Positions 1 to 12,049 of a stretch of DNA of 64,000 nt are shown piece after piece; position 1 is the first letter of the stretch, and every line of letters begins with the position of its first letter. A program made the translations under genes and the position numbers. The stretch spans positions 372,001-436,000 of the forward strand of contig JAUIRK010000536.1 in NCBI GenBank assembly GCA_030549495.1. Direction: 5' to 3'. Origin of the DNA: Nectonema munidae. Taxonomy: Eukaryota > Nematomorpha > Nectonematoida > Nectonematidae. The notes under the pieces were generated by a model. That model was not told where the DNA came from. It saw only the letters and a program-made list of their open reading frames with translations, and made no database searches.

Positions 1-3000
1 TAAAAACTTACTTTGAAACGAAAAATGTCAAACTAATATTCCCTGCTACTTGAGAAGATGATGCATGTTATTATTATTTACTCTTGTGCGCAACCATTAC
101 GATTACTTCACTGAAAACTGTTTGATATAAATGAAGTAATTACAGCGTAACAATGCGTATAATTATAGCATGTTGCTCCTGCCTTTTCAAGCTTCTAGCA
201 TGCACTCACAATAATTATCAGCTTTCTCCTCTTCTCAGAGTTGTAGTGGAATCGGCAATTCTTCTTTATGAGACCTTTTGATATGATCATTTTCTCTATG
301 GCAAGGAAATATCTTTCATCTCTTCTCTTTCTCGGCGTCCTCATCTCACAAATGTTATTATGCTTTGGAGGAAGAACTTCGATCAAAGGACTTCTTTCCA
401 AAGAGAATCACATTTGTTTCAATTCATATCGTGATGGAACGCAGTCAGTGCTGAAAAACGGATTTTTATTGGGCAAAATGTTTTAAGCACCACATGTTAT
501 AGAAATTTCCAAAATAATATTTGAAGACAGTGTACATTTTTTTGTTTCTATTTTTATATTAAATAACGACATAAAAACAAAAAAATAAAAAAGTGCTTAA
601 ATATAAAATCGTAAAAAAATATTGATTTAGTTCGAAAGAATAAACAATTGAAATAATGTCAGTTGAAAAAAAGAATTCAATGAATTCGAAGAAGGATAAA
701 ATTCAATCAGATCAAAACCTGATAATTTTTCACTAAATTCGTTGTTTTTGGTGTTGGAATTGGACTCTTGACTTGAGGTGCTCCAAAGACTGTAAATCAA
801 GAAATTTTGGCAATTGCGTGTTACAAAAAAGTTCGAGTATAGTGTTCAATTTTAGCGAGCAATCAAATATTTTCAAAATGACCTTCATATGTTATACTTT
901 CTTTTCTAAACAGGAATTTGAGATTCGAGAGTTAAATTTCCGCAAAATATCAGCTTTTCGCGACAGTTTCATGATTTATTACAATATGCGAAAATATTGA
1001 AAATGATCTGTTAAGATATGCAACTGATAAAATCTAGAAGGCTCACTTAGAAAACCAATGTGGTATAATAAAGGTGTTACCAAAAAATGATATTATTTGT
1101 TATCAATTAAAAAAAGTAAAGTAAAAACTGATTAATTGTTTTTTATCAATTAGAAATAAAAAAAGAATTTTATCAATTATAGAAATAATAAATAAATTTT
1201 TTATTTAGAATTGAATCAAAACAAACAAATTAAAAAAATGATAAAATATAAATAAAAATGGTAAATCAAATAATCGATCAATATCATGTTTCATTATTTT
1301 AAAAACTAACATATATTTATTCAAAGTTTTTACAAAATTCAGACTTTGGATACTTAAAAATTTTAAATAATTAAAACGAACTTTTTCTTCCGGCTTTGAT
1401 TAATTTAAGGAAGCGTCATTCATTTGCTTATAAAAAGTAAACTTTTTAAAAAAAAAACTTAAATGCTTATAAACAAATTTGATTACTAAATTTTATTAGA
1501 TACCAACATATAACTCTGATTAATACGCAAGCATATCATTTACAATTTTAAATAGCTTGAACCTCAAATACCAACAGATTTTTCGCTTTTTATCAAGAAA
1601 ATGAAATGCTAAGTTTTTTTTAATTGTATGTTGAAAATAATTTTCAATCGTAATTTTTTTTCTCATAAAATTTGCAAAAAGTTGCAATGTAAATATAAAG
1701 ATGGAAATTTTTTTTCGTTTTTTTAAATCGGGACTTAAATAAAATTTGTATCCTTGAATTTCGTTTAAGTTTCAAAATTGATATATTCTCGCGAAAAAGA
1801 TGATGGTTAACAGATATTTTAAGAATCTGGTTTCTAACGTTGTTGAAGGAAAAATCTAGAGTATTATAGACAACGTATTTTACCTATACTTTATAATGGA
1901 ATAAAAACTTATTAAATAAAGGTCAGGGTAAAAATCTGTTTTTATTGGTGCTTTCTACGAGTTATAAAATAATAGTTACCACTATTTCTATATAAATGAA
2001 AGTCATCGACACTTAAACGAATTTAGTTATTTGTAAAAGACAAGCCTTGATCAATTTCTCGCTTTTTGAATCACTGACGTCTTTCTTCACTTTTTACATT
2101 CCACTGATTTAGTTGGGTACAGAAAGACAGAGAATTATAAAAGTTAGACAAATTAAAAAGTGGATTTAATTCACATTGCTATTTATTTTTGATCTATAGG
2201 AAATCTTTTTTGTTTTTTTGGAAAGAATTTCTCATCTTTGGAAAAATAGTGGGATGTCGCGTTTTTATTAGAAAGACACTTAAAGATACAAGTATCAAAT
2301 ATATCTACATTAATTTAGCTTTTTAAATTCAATTCATTTTTCTTACTCCTTTGAAAATAGACTTTATGAAAGTTTATTTTGACTCTTTTGATGACACTAT
2401 ACAATTTTTTGACAGCATTCTTGTACCACCTGGTATTCAGTGAAAAAGGCAATAAGGTTGTAAATGCTTTCAATTTTTACAACTCTCATATTATTGCATT
2501 TCATTTCAATTTCCTACATGCCACAAAAGGTAGAAATAATTTTGCACAAAAAAATAATATTGCTTCCGAAGCAATTTTAAAATTTCATTATGGATGAAGA
2601 TTATCTAATGAGGATGAAGATTATCTTCATCAAGGTAAATAAGTAACAATTAGTTTTAAAAATGTCTTATTGCACACATGTCATTACTGCTTTAGGATTA
2701 CTCTTCCATACTTTGAATTCCAAAATGCTTTTGGCGCAGGCTAATTGATCAGCAATCTTTGGTTGATAAAGTGTCAAACGGTTCTGATAAAAGCATTGCG
2801 CGTGCCATCATCCTAATACCAGTTTTAGATTTCAGTGTAAGGAATCATACACATATGACGTCCCCTACGAGGGAGGGGGAAACTAATTCCAGATGCTCTG
2901 TATTAAAAAATAGAGTAGGTCAAGACAGGGGGTTCAAAAACATAAAAATTATAGGAGAGGTCAATTATGTATCATCCCTAGATCATTTTTAGCTCTTTAT

Positions 3001-3640
3001 AACAGAACTTTGTTTATCAATCCTTTAAGAATAATTCAAAATGAATGCAAATAATAAATACATATTTTTATTAAATTTTTTTCACATTACAAAAACAACG
3101 TTGTTGGATTAAATTTTTGTCTTGCGCAAAATAAGGTAAATTTTGAAACTAATCTTACCTATAAAAGATAATCCTGAAAATAGGAACGCCTTTTTAAGAG
3201 TGTCTTTCTTTACACCAGGCATGGTAAAAAGGTTAATTAGTATTAATATGGCATGCTCCGTACTGCTGAACATGAAACTGATTTCAAAAATGGACGCTTG
3301 CAACGTCGCCATGAAAACAGTGGTATTTTTAATTGAATTGTAATATTACTAAATACAGCTAACTTCGTATAGTTTAAATATATCAGAAAAACATGTACAA
3401 TGTAACTAAATTATTTATTATCGTGTCTCATCTTGAAATATGGTTATGACTAGGCTGGTTAAAGTTAATAAAGTCTATCTTCAAAAAACTTAAGATGAAC
3501 AGATAGACTGAGAGATGATTATCGGGTAAAATTAATCTAATAACCAAAAAATATCATAATGAATTCATTTTTTCTTCTGAAAAAACTTGTTTTGCAAAAT
3601 TAGCGGTGTAATTGTCAATCATAATAAAAATTTTGTGGAA
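1..3640. other. AT-rich intergenic or intronic sequence
   Basis: I recognise no gene here. Several open frames of 60-77 codons occur, but none resembles a known family or has convincing splice sites. The minus strand at 195-401 and the segment 2750-2990 are somewhat less AT-rich than their surroundings and could hold a short exon, without further support. Confidence 0.5.
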
Positions 3641-3649
3641 CACCACAGA

Positions 3650-4680
3650 AATAGAAAAAAAACCTAAATTTGATTTATCCAGTTCATCAAATGCACCCAT
3701 ATTGAAAGTTAGCTGGAGCCTGTTAATAAAGAATTTTCAAGAAATTTAGTAAGATGTTTTCTTGAAGCTAATATTCCTGTGCACACGTTTTCTAATCCAT
3801 CATTAAAAAACTGTTTTCTAGCTTGGGATACTCAATTCCGTCCGTTTCTTCCATTTTCTGATGATTGATGAGAGTCAAGTTCAAGATAATATATTAATCA
3901 AGTAAATATATTAATTGGTTCAATTCATGCTCTAGAAAAAATATGGCTAATAGATGCTAAACTCTTTGAAGATAACTTAACATTAAAAAAATTAGTTCCA
4001 TTAGCAGATGACACTATAAGAAATTTTCAGATTGAAAAAAAACTTATAATTATTTTTAACCGATGTTGCAAGATAGAATTAGTTGCTGGGAATATTTTGA
4101 ATACAATTTATCCTAATTTATTTCACATTGCATCAATTAAGTTTTATTACAAAAAATCGATGACTTGATCGCTACCACCAAAGCACGAACTATATAAAAG
4201 AAAAAACAAAAATTTCGTTTTAAGAGTATCGCGTATCCTCCTACGCCAATTGTTACGCGATAGGCCATTTGGTTGAACGCTGCTTCCTACTTCTGCGATC
4301 GTTTACCAAAAGTTAGCTGTTCTTAGTTGAAAAAACAAAAGAGAGTATAAAAAATTAAAAAATCTCTAAACAATGGATGAACATAAAAAAAGATTACCTT
4401 TAACTAGCACAAATATTTGACAAATTTGAGTAAACTTTTTTCAGCTTTAAAGATGAAATTTACTCTATCGAGTTTGAAGAAGACGAATACAGTATTAAAA
4501 AATATTTAGATAAAAGTCATTTTGCAAATAACGATATCCTAAAAATTTCGGAATTAACAAATGAAAAAAATTGTCCAGCTACATCTTGTGCAGTTGAAAG
4601 GTCCTTTATGATGTTAAAAAAGCGTTTAGGGCTAAAGACAGAAATTTTTAAGCTTCTAATATTGTGAATTATTTTTTCGT
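3650..4680 (+). mobile_element. Decayed hAT transposase fragment
   Basis: This is a broken hAT-superfamily transposase. The clearest part is at about 4455-4670, an acidic stretch followed by CPATSCAVERSFMMLKKRLG. That is the hAT C-terminal dimerisation block (PATS-x-VERSFS-x-LKK type). Upstream, 3740-3830 translates in pieces to a region like ANIPVHTFSNPSLKN, and 4060-4130 to one like AGNILNTIYPNLFH. Both match the central part of the CGBP1-like hAT family in the expected order. The reading is interrupted by several stops and shifts, and about 4160-4440 looks like unrelated inserted sequence. I could not define terminal repeats. It is a non-functional fossil. Confidence 0.65.
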
Positions 4681-4689
4681 TTATTTTAA

Positions 4690-6420
4690 TTCACCTTTTG
4701 TTTAGAAAAATGTTTTTATTTAATTTCATGTCTTGCATATCATATGAGATTTGATGAAGCAATTTTTTCTTATAAAGTCGCCTTTATAACTTTATATTTG
4801 AAAGATCATTTTTAATACAGAATAAAAAAATTGACTCCTCTATTCTGGCTGAAAAAGGTAATCTACCAATATTACTATGAAAGATGCATTTGATTTATGT
4901 AGAAATACTGAATTTAAAGATGCTGTATGTGGCATAAGAAGACACAACATGGAATAACAAAATAATAAAAAGTAAATCATAAACATATGAAAAAAGAAGT
5001 ATATCTAAGGATATATATATAAGCTCTTCTCTACAGGAGAGAAGGGATTGATAGAGCTTTTGTCTAAAGATCGCCCTTTTTCAAAATAGAATACTCTCAA
5101 ATATTACATGGCATCTTACAATAATAATTGGAAAAAGTTGTTATAGATAATTTTTTAAAAATGAAGTCAACTTTTTAAAGTCGTTATTAGGTCAACTTTT
5201 TTCCCCTTGTTATAACCAAAAGTTAGGTTTTTTTTATTATAGATGTGTGCGTGCCATTGTGAAGTAGTCCGCGTATCATATGTTGCCGAGGTCTGCATTA
5301 GCTTATCATTTAATACCTCATTTTTAGTTTTTAGGATGAAAAAAAACATCTAGGTATGTTATATAAAGAAATATACGGAGGGGATGGATGAAGTTCTAAG
5401 TTCGTCATTTTATAACACCAAGATGGATAGAGCATGAATGTAATACTGGCAAATATAAAAAATTAAAAGGGGTGTTTAAACTCGTCATAATATACAGGGT
5501 AGCGCTAAACGAATACCAAGAAGTAGGAAAAGTGTTCATTATTCAATAAGGTACAGAAAGAATTACAAAAAGATATTTGAAATAACTTTCACGCAAGCAA
5601 TTAACAATTGAGCGAATTTTCATGAGCTTTTCAAATCAATATCTATTTTTTCTTGGCCACCTTATAAGCCTTTTTAGTTCATGGTGAATACTGTAAATTC
5701 TTTCTGGCATAAATAGGCAGATATAAGGACACACTTCATTCTTAAAAAATTGAATTCTAAAATCACCCTACGTTCTCATAATAGAGAACATTGGATTTAA
5801 AAAGAATTTTTATTATATTTTTCAAATCAATAAAATGTTTCTCATATGTTTTGATTTTTCAGTGATATGATTCAAATATCTACAATTTTTTGTCTTACGG
5901 TTGAGAACAAATTTAAAAAATTTTTTCGACAAATTATTTTTACTATAATTTCAACTTTTATAAAATGATGAAGCAAAATTTTTTATTTTATACTTTATTT
6001 TTGGAAAAGTTAACTTTATTATTATTTCTAATTTTATTTTATGTAAAATCTAAAACTATTTTTTTTATTTCACTATTATTAATTAAATAGAAAATTTAAG
6101 TATACATCTTCTTCAAAGCAATTTTTTTCATTTTTTCAAAAATTTTAATTTGAAAAATGTTGTTACTTTATTTTATACACAAACTTATTAAAATTTATTA
6201 AAAAAAATAGATTGGAGAAATCGTATAGAATAAACAAAATACTTATGTTATTAAAAATAAGTAAAATATTATAAACAAATTAAATTTTGTTCAATATAAA
6301 ATGAGAAATAAAATAGTTATCTTTTCGAAAAAGTAAATTATAAAATAAAGTTTTACAATTTATAAGTTTCTATAATGAAGGCATATAAACAGGGTGAAAA
6401 AATTTTGTCAATGAATTTAC
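4690..6420. other. AT-rich sequence without recognised features
   Basis: No coding or structured element is recognised. It contains long homopolymer-rich AT stretches, especially 5800-6360, and only short chance open frames. Confidence 0.5.
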
Positions 6421-6426
6421 AGCCGG

Positions 6427-7112
6427 AAAAGCAAAAATGTGTACATCCTTTTAACATCCTCTTGCGCGGATCATTTAAGTTTCAACATCCGCATCCGCAA
6501 TTTTCAATCCTTTATCTTTTCTATTTACAGGAAGGGTCTTTTCCGAATTTTTCAAGTTTTACTTATCCAAAATCTTTATGATAAGTAAGTCTTTATAATA
6601 ACACATATACATTGACATCTTCTCTCTAAACTTTTGAGAAGTATAAAACTTGTGCTTGCTTAGAGTAGCAATTAAAAAATTTCATATCCAATACATCTCT
6701 AGTGTAAATGTAAGTTTAAAGGCAAATATACAGAAGCTTCAAGGTTATATAACGAGACATTGATCACATATATCGAATGGCTGTAAGACATTTTCTCCCA
6801 GACATTACATTCATGAAAAGTAACGCGCTTAAAAATATCCATTTTAATAACTAACTTTTTTAATTAGTGCCTAACTAAATTACTCTTAGCTTTTACAAAT
6901 AATAATCAATAGATAAATTTGAAGATAGAACAAATAATTTATCTCTATGTAAAATGAGTAACAACACATCAAAATTGAAATAAAATAAATAAATAAAAAG
7001 GAAATTTACATTGTACTTAACTTATACTTTGAATATGTCATTTAAAATAAAATTCAAAACTAGAAATGGCAAAATCTGTCCTAAGACTAACGTTGTTTTT
7101 AAAAGCTTGTTT
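6427..7112 (+). repeat. Dispersed repeat, copy A (inverted partner at 48748-49395)
   Basis: The segment is present again in reverse complement at 48748-49395. The 3' boundary is sharp: both copies agree up to the motif ACGTTGTTTTTAAAAGC and then diverge. At 6701 it includes the terminus CCAATACATCTCTA of an hAT-type MITE, which is better preserved in the other copy. The element's identity beyond that MITE is unknown. Confidence 0.75.
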
Positions 7113-7189
7113 TTTGTTTTCAATCAACAGATATCACTCTAAATATTTGTTTGCTAACTAATCCTTTGTCAAAATTTCTGTTCTAGCTG

Positions 7190-7370
7190 AATTCATACAT
7201 CATCCTCTTTTTTCAATTACAAAAAGCTTTCTTTCCCCTTTATCATCTAAAAAAATCGCTCAAATTCGATTCACATTTATAAATCTTTTTTGACTATAGC
7301 TACCATATAATATTTCAAGCATATATCTTCACATATCAGGTATCTGTCATCGTTATTTTAACTCTCACTG
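7190..7370 (+). repeat. Dispersed repeat, copy 1 (related copy near 30845-31020)
   Basis: The stretch with CATCCTCTTTTTTCAATTAC, then CAAATTCGATTCACAT, then ATCTTCACATATC recurs in the same order and orientation at about 30845-31020. The two copies have diverged by many small differences. Neither has visible coding capacity or clear terminal repeats. Confidence 0.55.
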
Positions 7371-8169
7371 TTTGAATTGAATTGAGTTTTGATTGGAAAA
7401 TGAACTAATGAGATAAACATTAGTTTTGTGATTCGCTGGGAGGAGCTTCTTCTTCACGGTCAAAACGTTTTTTAAATATCTCAATATTATTTTTTACACC
7501 TTCTCCTAGTTCATTGGAAAAGGCTGTATTTTGCGTGTGGACACGTTACATGTTTGCCTCTTAAAACCACATGGCTCCTTAAGGACTACTCTATTGACAA
7601 TACAAAAGCATTTTATTAAAGGATGACTTTTCAATTTCTTTTATGATCATGCGTTTCCATTTCATTCTGCTTTCACTTCGATCACATCTCTTATATACTC
7701 AAATATTTGTACTATAATAAATAACGATTGTGAGAAAAACTTGACAAATGATTATTTTAGAAAAAAACTGATTTTACCAATTCAATTGACACTTCCACCC
7801 TTTTTACTCACTAAAAAAGTTTGGTGACTAAAAAGCCCCATCACTGATAGGGTAAGGCTTACTTTTTCATTGAACTAAGTTTTCTTGTAAAAAGTTTAAT
7901 ACACTAAATGAGCTAATTCGCAAACTGGAAATTTTTTTGAAGATAGATTTTTGATATAAAACCAAAAAATGTCAATTGAACATAACAAATCTAGAAAATT
8001 GTAGCAATAAGTTAAGAATATGTGAACACTTACAGAAAAATAATTAAAAATTTGATGTTTTATATTTAAAATTAAAATCATAAAAATAAAAATTTTGGAA
8101 TAAAAGTATAATTTATTAAAACTAAGAAGATTAAACTGTAATAATTTTTTTATATTAAATTTAATCTGT

Positions 8170-8385
8170 CTTTAACAGGATCTAGAATCAGAGGGATACC
8201 AAGGATCTTTAACAGGACCTAGAATCACAAGGGTACTAATGATCTTTAACAGGACCTAGAATCACGGGGGTACCAATGATCTTTAACAGGATCTAAAATC
8301 ACGGGAATACCAATGATCTTTAACAGGACCTAGATTAATGGTACCAATGATCTTTAAGTGGACCTAGATTTTTGGGACCTAGAAT
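8170..8385 (+). repeat. 37-bp minisatellite array
   Basis: Roughly six degenerate direct repeats of a 37-bp unit, each carrying ATCTTTAACAGGACCTAGAA and GGTACCAA. It is the same family, in the opposite orientation, as the array at 50930-51385. Confidence 0.85.
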
Positions 8386-8428
8386 CCTACGTCTCGAACC
8401 AAGCAAGAGACAAACAGGCTTATCCTAG
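8170..8428 (+). mobile_element. Helitron-like 3' end with internal 37-bp minisatellite, copy 1
   Basis: About six units of a roughly 37-bp minisatellite (core AACAGGACCTAGAATCACGG, then GGTACCAATGATCTTT) run from about 8170 to 8385. They are followed by a short hairpin (GTCTC, loop, GAGAC at about 8391-8411), about ten further bases, then the terminus ATCCTAG and a T. A hairpin about ten bases before a CTRR end followed by T is the 3' signature of Helitrons. Non-autonomous relatives (HINE/DINE type) often carry internal tandem repeats. The same arrangement, inverted, is found at 50883. No Rep/helicase coding is present, and the 5' end was not located. Confidence 0.6.
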
Positions 8429-8461
8429 TTATAGATAATAAATGTTTTGCTTTTGTTTTAG

Positions 8462-9679
8462 ATTCCAAGTTACAGTAAAACGATACAGAACCTACTAGAT
8501 AAAGGAGAAATTTACAAAGAATTCGACAAATTTGTTGAAGAAACGGCGTATCATCTTCTTTCATTGAATAATATAAATAATAAAACTTCTTACTATGAAT
8601 TTGGTAAGAAGTTGTATGCTTTATACCCATCTATTGGTTTTAATGATGGAAAAAATACATGGATAAAATCCTTTTTTTTAATGTGATTTTGTAGTTTTAA
8701 TGTTATTCTAGACGCACTTTAATTCAAAACTTTCCCAAAAAGTAAGGAATATTCGATGGAAATGGAGGAAGAGAACTGGAGAAAAGACAACCAATATAAA
8801 AAAGAAGATGAAAACTGTGTTAAACTTAAACATAAATGGTGAATGATTCGTAATACTGCTTTATTGTCATATTATATTAAAATTTTTTAGAAAATTACAC
8901 AATGAACGAAACAGAATCAATGGAATTTTTGAAAAATGAATTTACTAAATTGAAAAGTTCACAAGATAGAGCAAAAATGTTTATGGCGCAGAGAGTAACC
9001 TTTAATAGTAGACGTATATCTATTCCATCATCAAAAGTTCAAAATATCAATGATATTCTTAAAGAACACAAGTTCTTAGAGGATATTGATTTTGTAACTT
9101 TTTTTTTTGTTTTCACTCTATTTTATTTTTTTTAATATTTTTAAAGATTGAAAAATAATTTTTTCTGATAACAAATATTGAAAGAGAAGCAATTAAAGAT
9201 TCTTGGGATTGTGTTATTAACAAATTGAAAAACATAGTTAACGTCTCTGTAAGAAAAAAATTTCTAAAAAAATTGATAGAACTTTTTTTGACAGAATCTG
9301 GAGAACGAAATAGCAATTCTAGATCTTCTCACAAAACTAAATGAAGCTTTAAAAATAAAATCTAAAAAAAATGAAGAAGAAAAATTTTTCAATGAAATTA
9401 AAGTAGATACACAATTTTTATACTTTGTTCTCACTTATTTTTTAATTTTAGTTTTTAAATTTTGTTGAACCGGACAACAAGGCCCCACCAAAAATTATCA
9501 TTGTCAAAAACTTTGAAGATAAAATTTTAAACATTGTGATTGTAGGTGGTGGTACAATCTACAATGTAAAGCCAAAAATGATGGAGGTCTTAATACATGT
9601 GCTGAGTGGGTACTATGTTTTCGACCTTTCATATCCCAAATGCTTTCAAATTCTGGGATTTTTCAAACTCATCTATTGA
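8462..9679 (+). CDS. SAMD3-like family protein gene, short introns, 5' incomplete, possibly a pseudogene
   Basis: Six blocks separated by introns of about 45-75 bases read as one family. They are 8462-8662, 8712-8838, 8891-9093, about 9170-9246, 9295-9402 and 9452-9679 (stop). Recognisable parts are EFGKKLYALYPSIGFNDGKN and SQKVRNIRWK (blocks 1-2), AKMFMAQRVTFNSRR (block 3), and a C-terminus with IIIVKNFEDKIL and YYVFDLSYPK (block 6). From memory, this order matches the poorly characterised proteins annotated as SAM domain-containing protein 3-like in fish and invertebrates; no SAM domain is visible here. Phases agree for blocks 1-3 and 5-6. Two defects stand out: the first intron begins AT rather than GT, and no acceptor keeps block 4 in frame. 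The 5' end is missing where the Helitron-like end lies 33 bases upstream. A poly(A) signal (AATAAA) follows at about 9707. The function is unknown. Confidence 0.6.
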
Positions 9680-9689
9680 AAGACGAAAG

Positions 9690-10760
9690 CCTATTTTTTC
9701 AAAAGCAATAAATATTTAATGTTTGAAAAAATACATTTTTCTTGAATTTAAATAAAATTTCACTGTTTGTTTATATTTGCTTTTTAAAGATAAATAAAGT
9801 TTTAACTTATCACAATTTTTCTATTTTAATATTCTTGAGTATGAGGTGAACTTTACATTTGTCTTTTTTTAAACAATAATGCAAATGTACCCCTTTTATA
9901 AATATCTCCTGCTTTTTTTGGCTAATTTTAATGATTTCAATTTTTTGTTAGTATGGTTGAACTGCCTAATGGCACTCAAGATTAGTTTGATGGAATGAAT
10001 TATAAAATTATTCACAAACTTAATATTTCATGATCTTTTTTTTCGTTATTCGAAACTTGTTATGAATAAACAAAAAATTTTATAGGCAACGGCGATACAG
10101 ACAAAAATGAAGAGTAGTATAGCAAAGCAGCCATACTACCAAAAAATTCCCATAACTTTTGTAAAATTTCTAAGAAATGAAGATCAAAATATTCAAAACA
10201 CAAAATACATAATTGATATGTGCTTAGAATCTCATCACAACATTTGCGAACACTTTTTACCAAAACGGAATATTTTGGAACACGTAAAATTTAAACATTT
10301 TTTTTCTTAAGGCATAAAATTTGAACGCGTTTATATAAAAAGTGTTTCTAAAAACGGACACTTTTTGTGTATAAAAATGCGTTTAAAATTTAAACAGATT
10401 TTTTACAGTGTATACATATTTTTTTTTAATATACGGGAAAACATCTAAAAGTTTGAATCAGGATTTTAAAAAATGTATGATTTCTTCTATTAATTATACA
10501 TTTAAAATTTGTTAAATCAAGTATTTAAGTTAATGATATATTCTGTTATTTTGATGATTGAGAGAGGAAATAAAACATAGGCTTGGTGGCCAAGTCTTCT
10601 TGAACAATAACAATAAGCGAGGATGAGCATTTCTCTGTTCCCCAAAAGACAAATATAATTTTAGAAAATCTAGAAGTTGTTGCAACTATAGGCATTTGCA
10701 TTTATCGATTCCGTTATTTTAAAGTTCAAAGTAATTAAGTAGATATTGTGAATAAAGTTG
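9690..10760. other. AT-rich intergenic sequence
   Basis: No gene is recognised. The overlapping plus and minus open frames at 10060-10310 are of similar length and resemble nothing I know. Short near-palindromic TTTAAACATTTTTT motifs recur at 10280-10410. Confidence 0.45.
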
Positions 10761-10769
10761 ATTGATCAG

Positions 10770-11140
10770 AGAGTAATCTGGTTGACCATTGGTCAATAAG
10801 AACGCATGTCGTATTTTGTACTAATCAAAATTCCTCATACATTTACTAAGTACACATAACACATAGAACGCTATTGATAAATAAGCTTGTAGTATTTTGC
10901 ACACGCGTGTAGTATTTTGTCCTAAAGAAAATCCCTCACACGTTTACTAAATACACACAAGAGATAGAAAGCGGTTGACCAATAGGAACGCGTGTAGTAT
11001 TTTGTCATAAAGAAACTAAATACACACAAGAGATTAAAAGCGATTGACCAATAGGAACTCGTGTAGTATTCTGCCCTAAAGAAAATCTCTCACACGTTTA
11101 CTAAATACACACAAGACATAGAAGCGCGATTGACCAATAA
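10770..11140 (+). repeat. Tandem array of CCAAT-containing units upstream of the orphan gene
   Basis: Degenerate direct repeats of about 65-105 bases share the modules GATTGACCAATAGGAAC, GTGTAGTATTTTG, CACACGTTTACTAAATACAC and CACAAGA. The GACCAAT motif occurs at 10977, 11046 and 11132. A perfect palindrome TGACCATTGGTCA lies at 10783-10795. The CCAAT motif is the classical NF-Y site, so the array could act as a promoter for the gene starting at 11237; that role is an inference. The period is irregular because some units lack internal modules. Confidence 0.75.
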
Positions 11141-11236
11141 AAAGGCTTAAATTTTTGTCGCTTAAAAACACAAGGCTTATTATGAAATTACAAATATGCG
11201 TCATTATTTCGATTCATATCGTTACTATTGTACACA

Positions 11237-11863
11237 ATGTCTTTCATAAAAAAATGTATTCTCAAAATATTTTTAATTTTGATCACATTGATTAATGTCA
11301 ATGTCTTTTGCAAGAGGAATGGTTATGGCAATCCATTATTGCCCATGGATGAACTAAAGAGGAAGATTAGCACTACAAATAATTATAAATTCGACAACGC
11401 AACTATTAATAAAAAGATATTTTTAATGAAAAAGGAAGTATTGGAAAAATTACTTAAAAATATGACATACTTTGAACAATTTTACAACAATCTTCTTCCA
11501 TTTGAAGAACTAGGAGAAGAATTTACTAACTCTGAATCAATAGATAGCAAGTTATTTTACAACACCTTCATACTTATTTTATATTTCAACATATTTTTCA
11601 TGTTAATTTCAAATACCACCACGGCAATAGCAAGTATCATTTTAACTGTAATTATTTTTTATCTTATTCAACTTAAAGTCATCTTTATCATTTTATTTGC
11701 ATTTTTATTATTAATAAATTTGACGATTATAGCGGAGTTCGTTCTTAAAAAATTATCGCATGAGAATGTAATAAAGAAAACATACTTATTGGAAAATATA
11801 GAGGAAAGGAATGGCGAAACGATATTAACTTATTCATTAGTAACATCAAGTTTTATTCATTAA
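11237..11863 (+). CDS. Orphan secreted/membrane protein, intronless
   Basis: This is a single open frame of 208 codons from the ATG at 11237. I do not recognise a family. Residues 1-25 form a signal peptide or signal anchor (lysines, then a leucine/isoleucine-rich core ending near VFC). An extracellular-looking segment of about 80 residues follows with possible N-glycosylation sites (NAT, NMT). Hydrophobic membrane segments lie at about 107-125, 130-146 and 148-168, then a basic/acidic tail of about 40 residues. No conserved motif is visible. The uninterrupted length is unusual for such AT-rich sequence, and the tandem CCAAT array ends 100 bases upstream, which supports a real expressed gene. 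A retrocopy or an unrecognised mobile-element gene cannot be excluded. Confidence 0.55.
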   Translation: MSFIKKCILKIFLILITLINVNVFCKRNGYGNPLLPMDELKRKISTTNNYKFDNATINKKIFLMKKEVLEKLLKNMTYFEQFYNNLLPFEELGEEFTNSESIDSKLFYNTFILILYFNIFFMLISNTTTAIASIILTVIIFYLIQLKVIFIILFAFLLLINLTIIAEFVLKKLSHENVIKKTYLLENIEERNGETILTYSLVTSSFIH

Positions 11864-11869
11864 TTCTAA

Positions 11870-12045
11870 GCATCAATTTTACAACTATAACACATAAAAA
11901 GGGCATAAAGGGGTTTTATCATCAAAAACAATATATTTCGGAAAGATAATCTTTCTTTATCAGCTTATATAAAGGGTAGGGTAGAAAGATTAAAGTATTG
12001 AATAGGTTTATTGTATATAGGAATAATATTTATTCATTTATTGCG
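11870..12045. other. 3' flank of the orphan gene
   Basis: AT-rich sequence after the stop. I found no clear poly(A) signal close to the gene and nothing else recognisable. Confidence 0.35.
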
Positions 12046-12049
12046 TCTC

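Noticed and set aside
8170-8385. CRISPR-like array of 37-bp units (also 50930-51385)
   Set aside because: The units are contiguous, with no unique spacers, and lie in an animal genome. This is a minisatellite.
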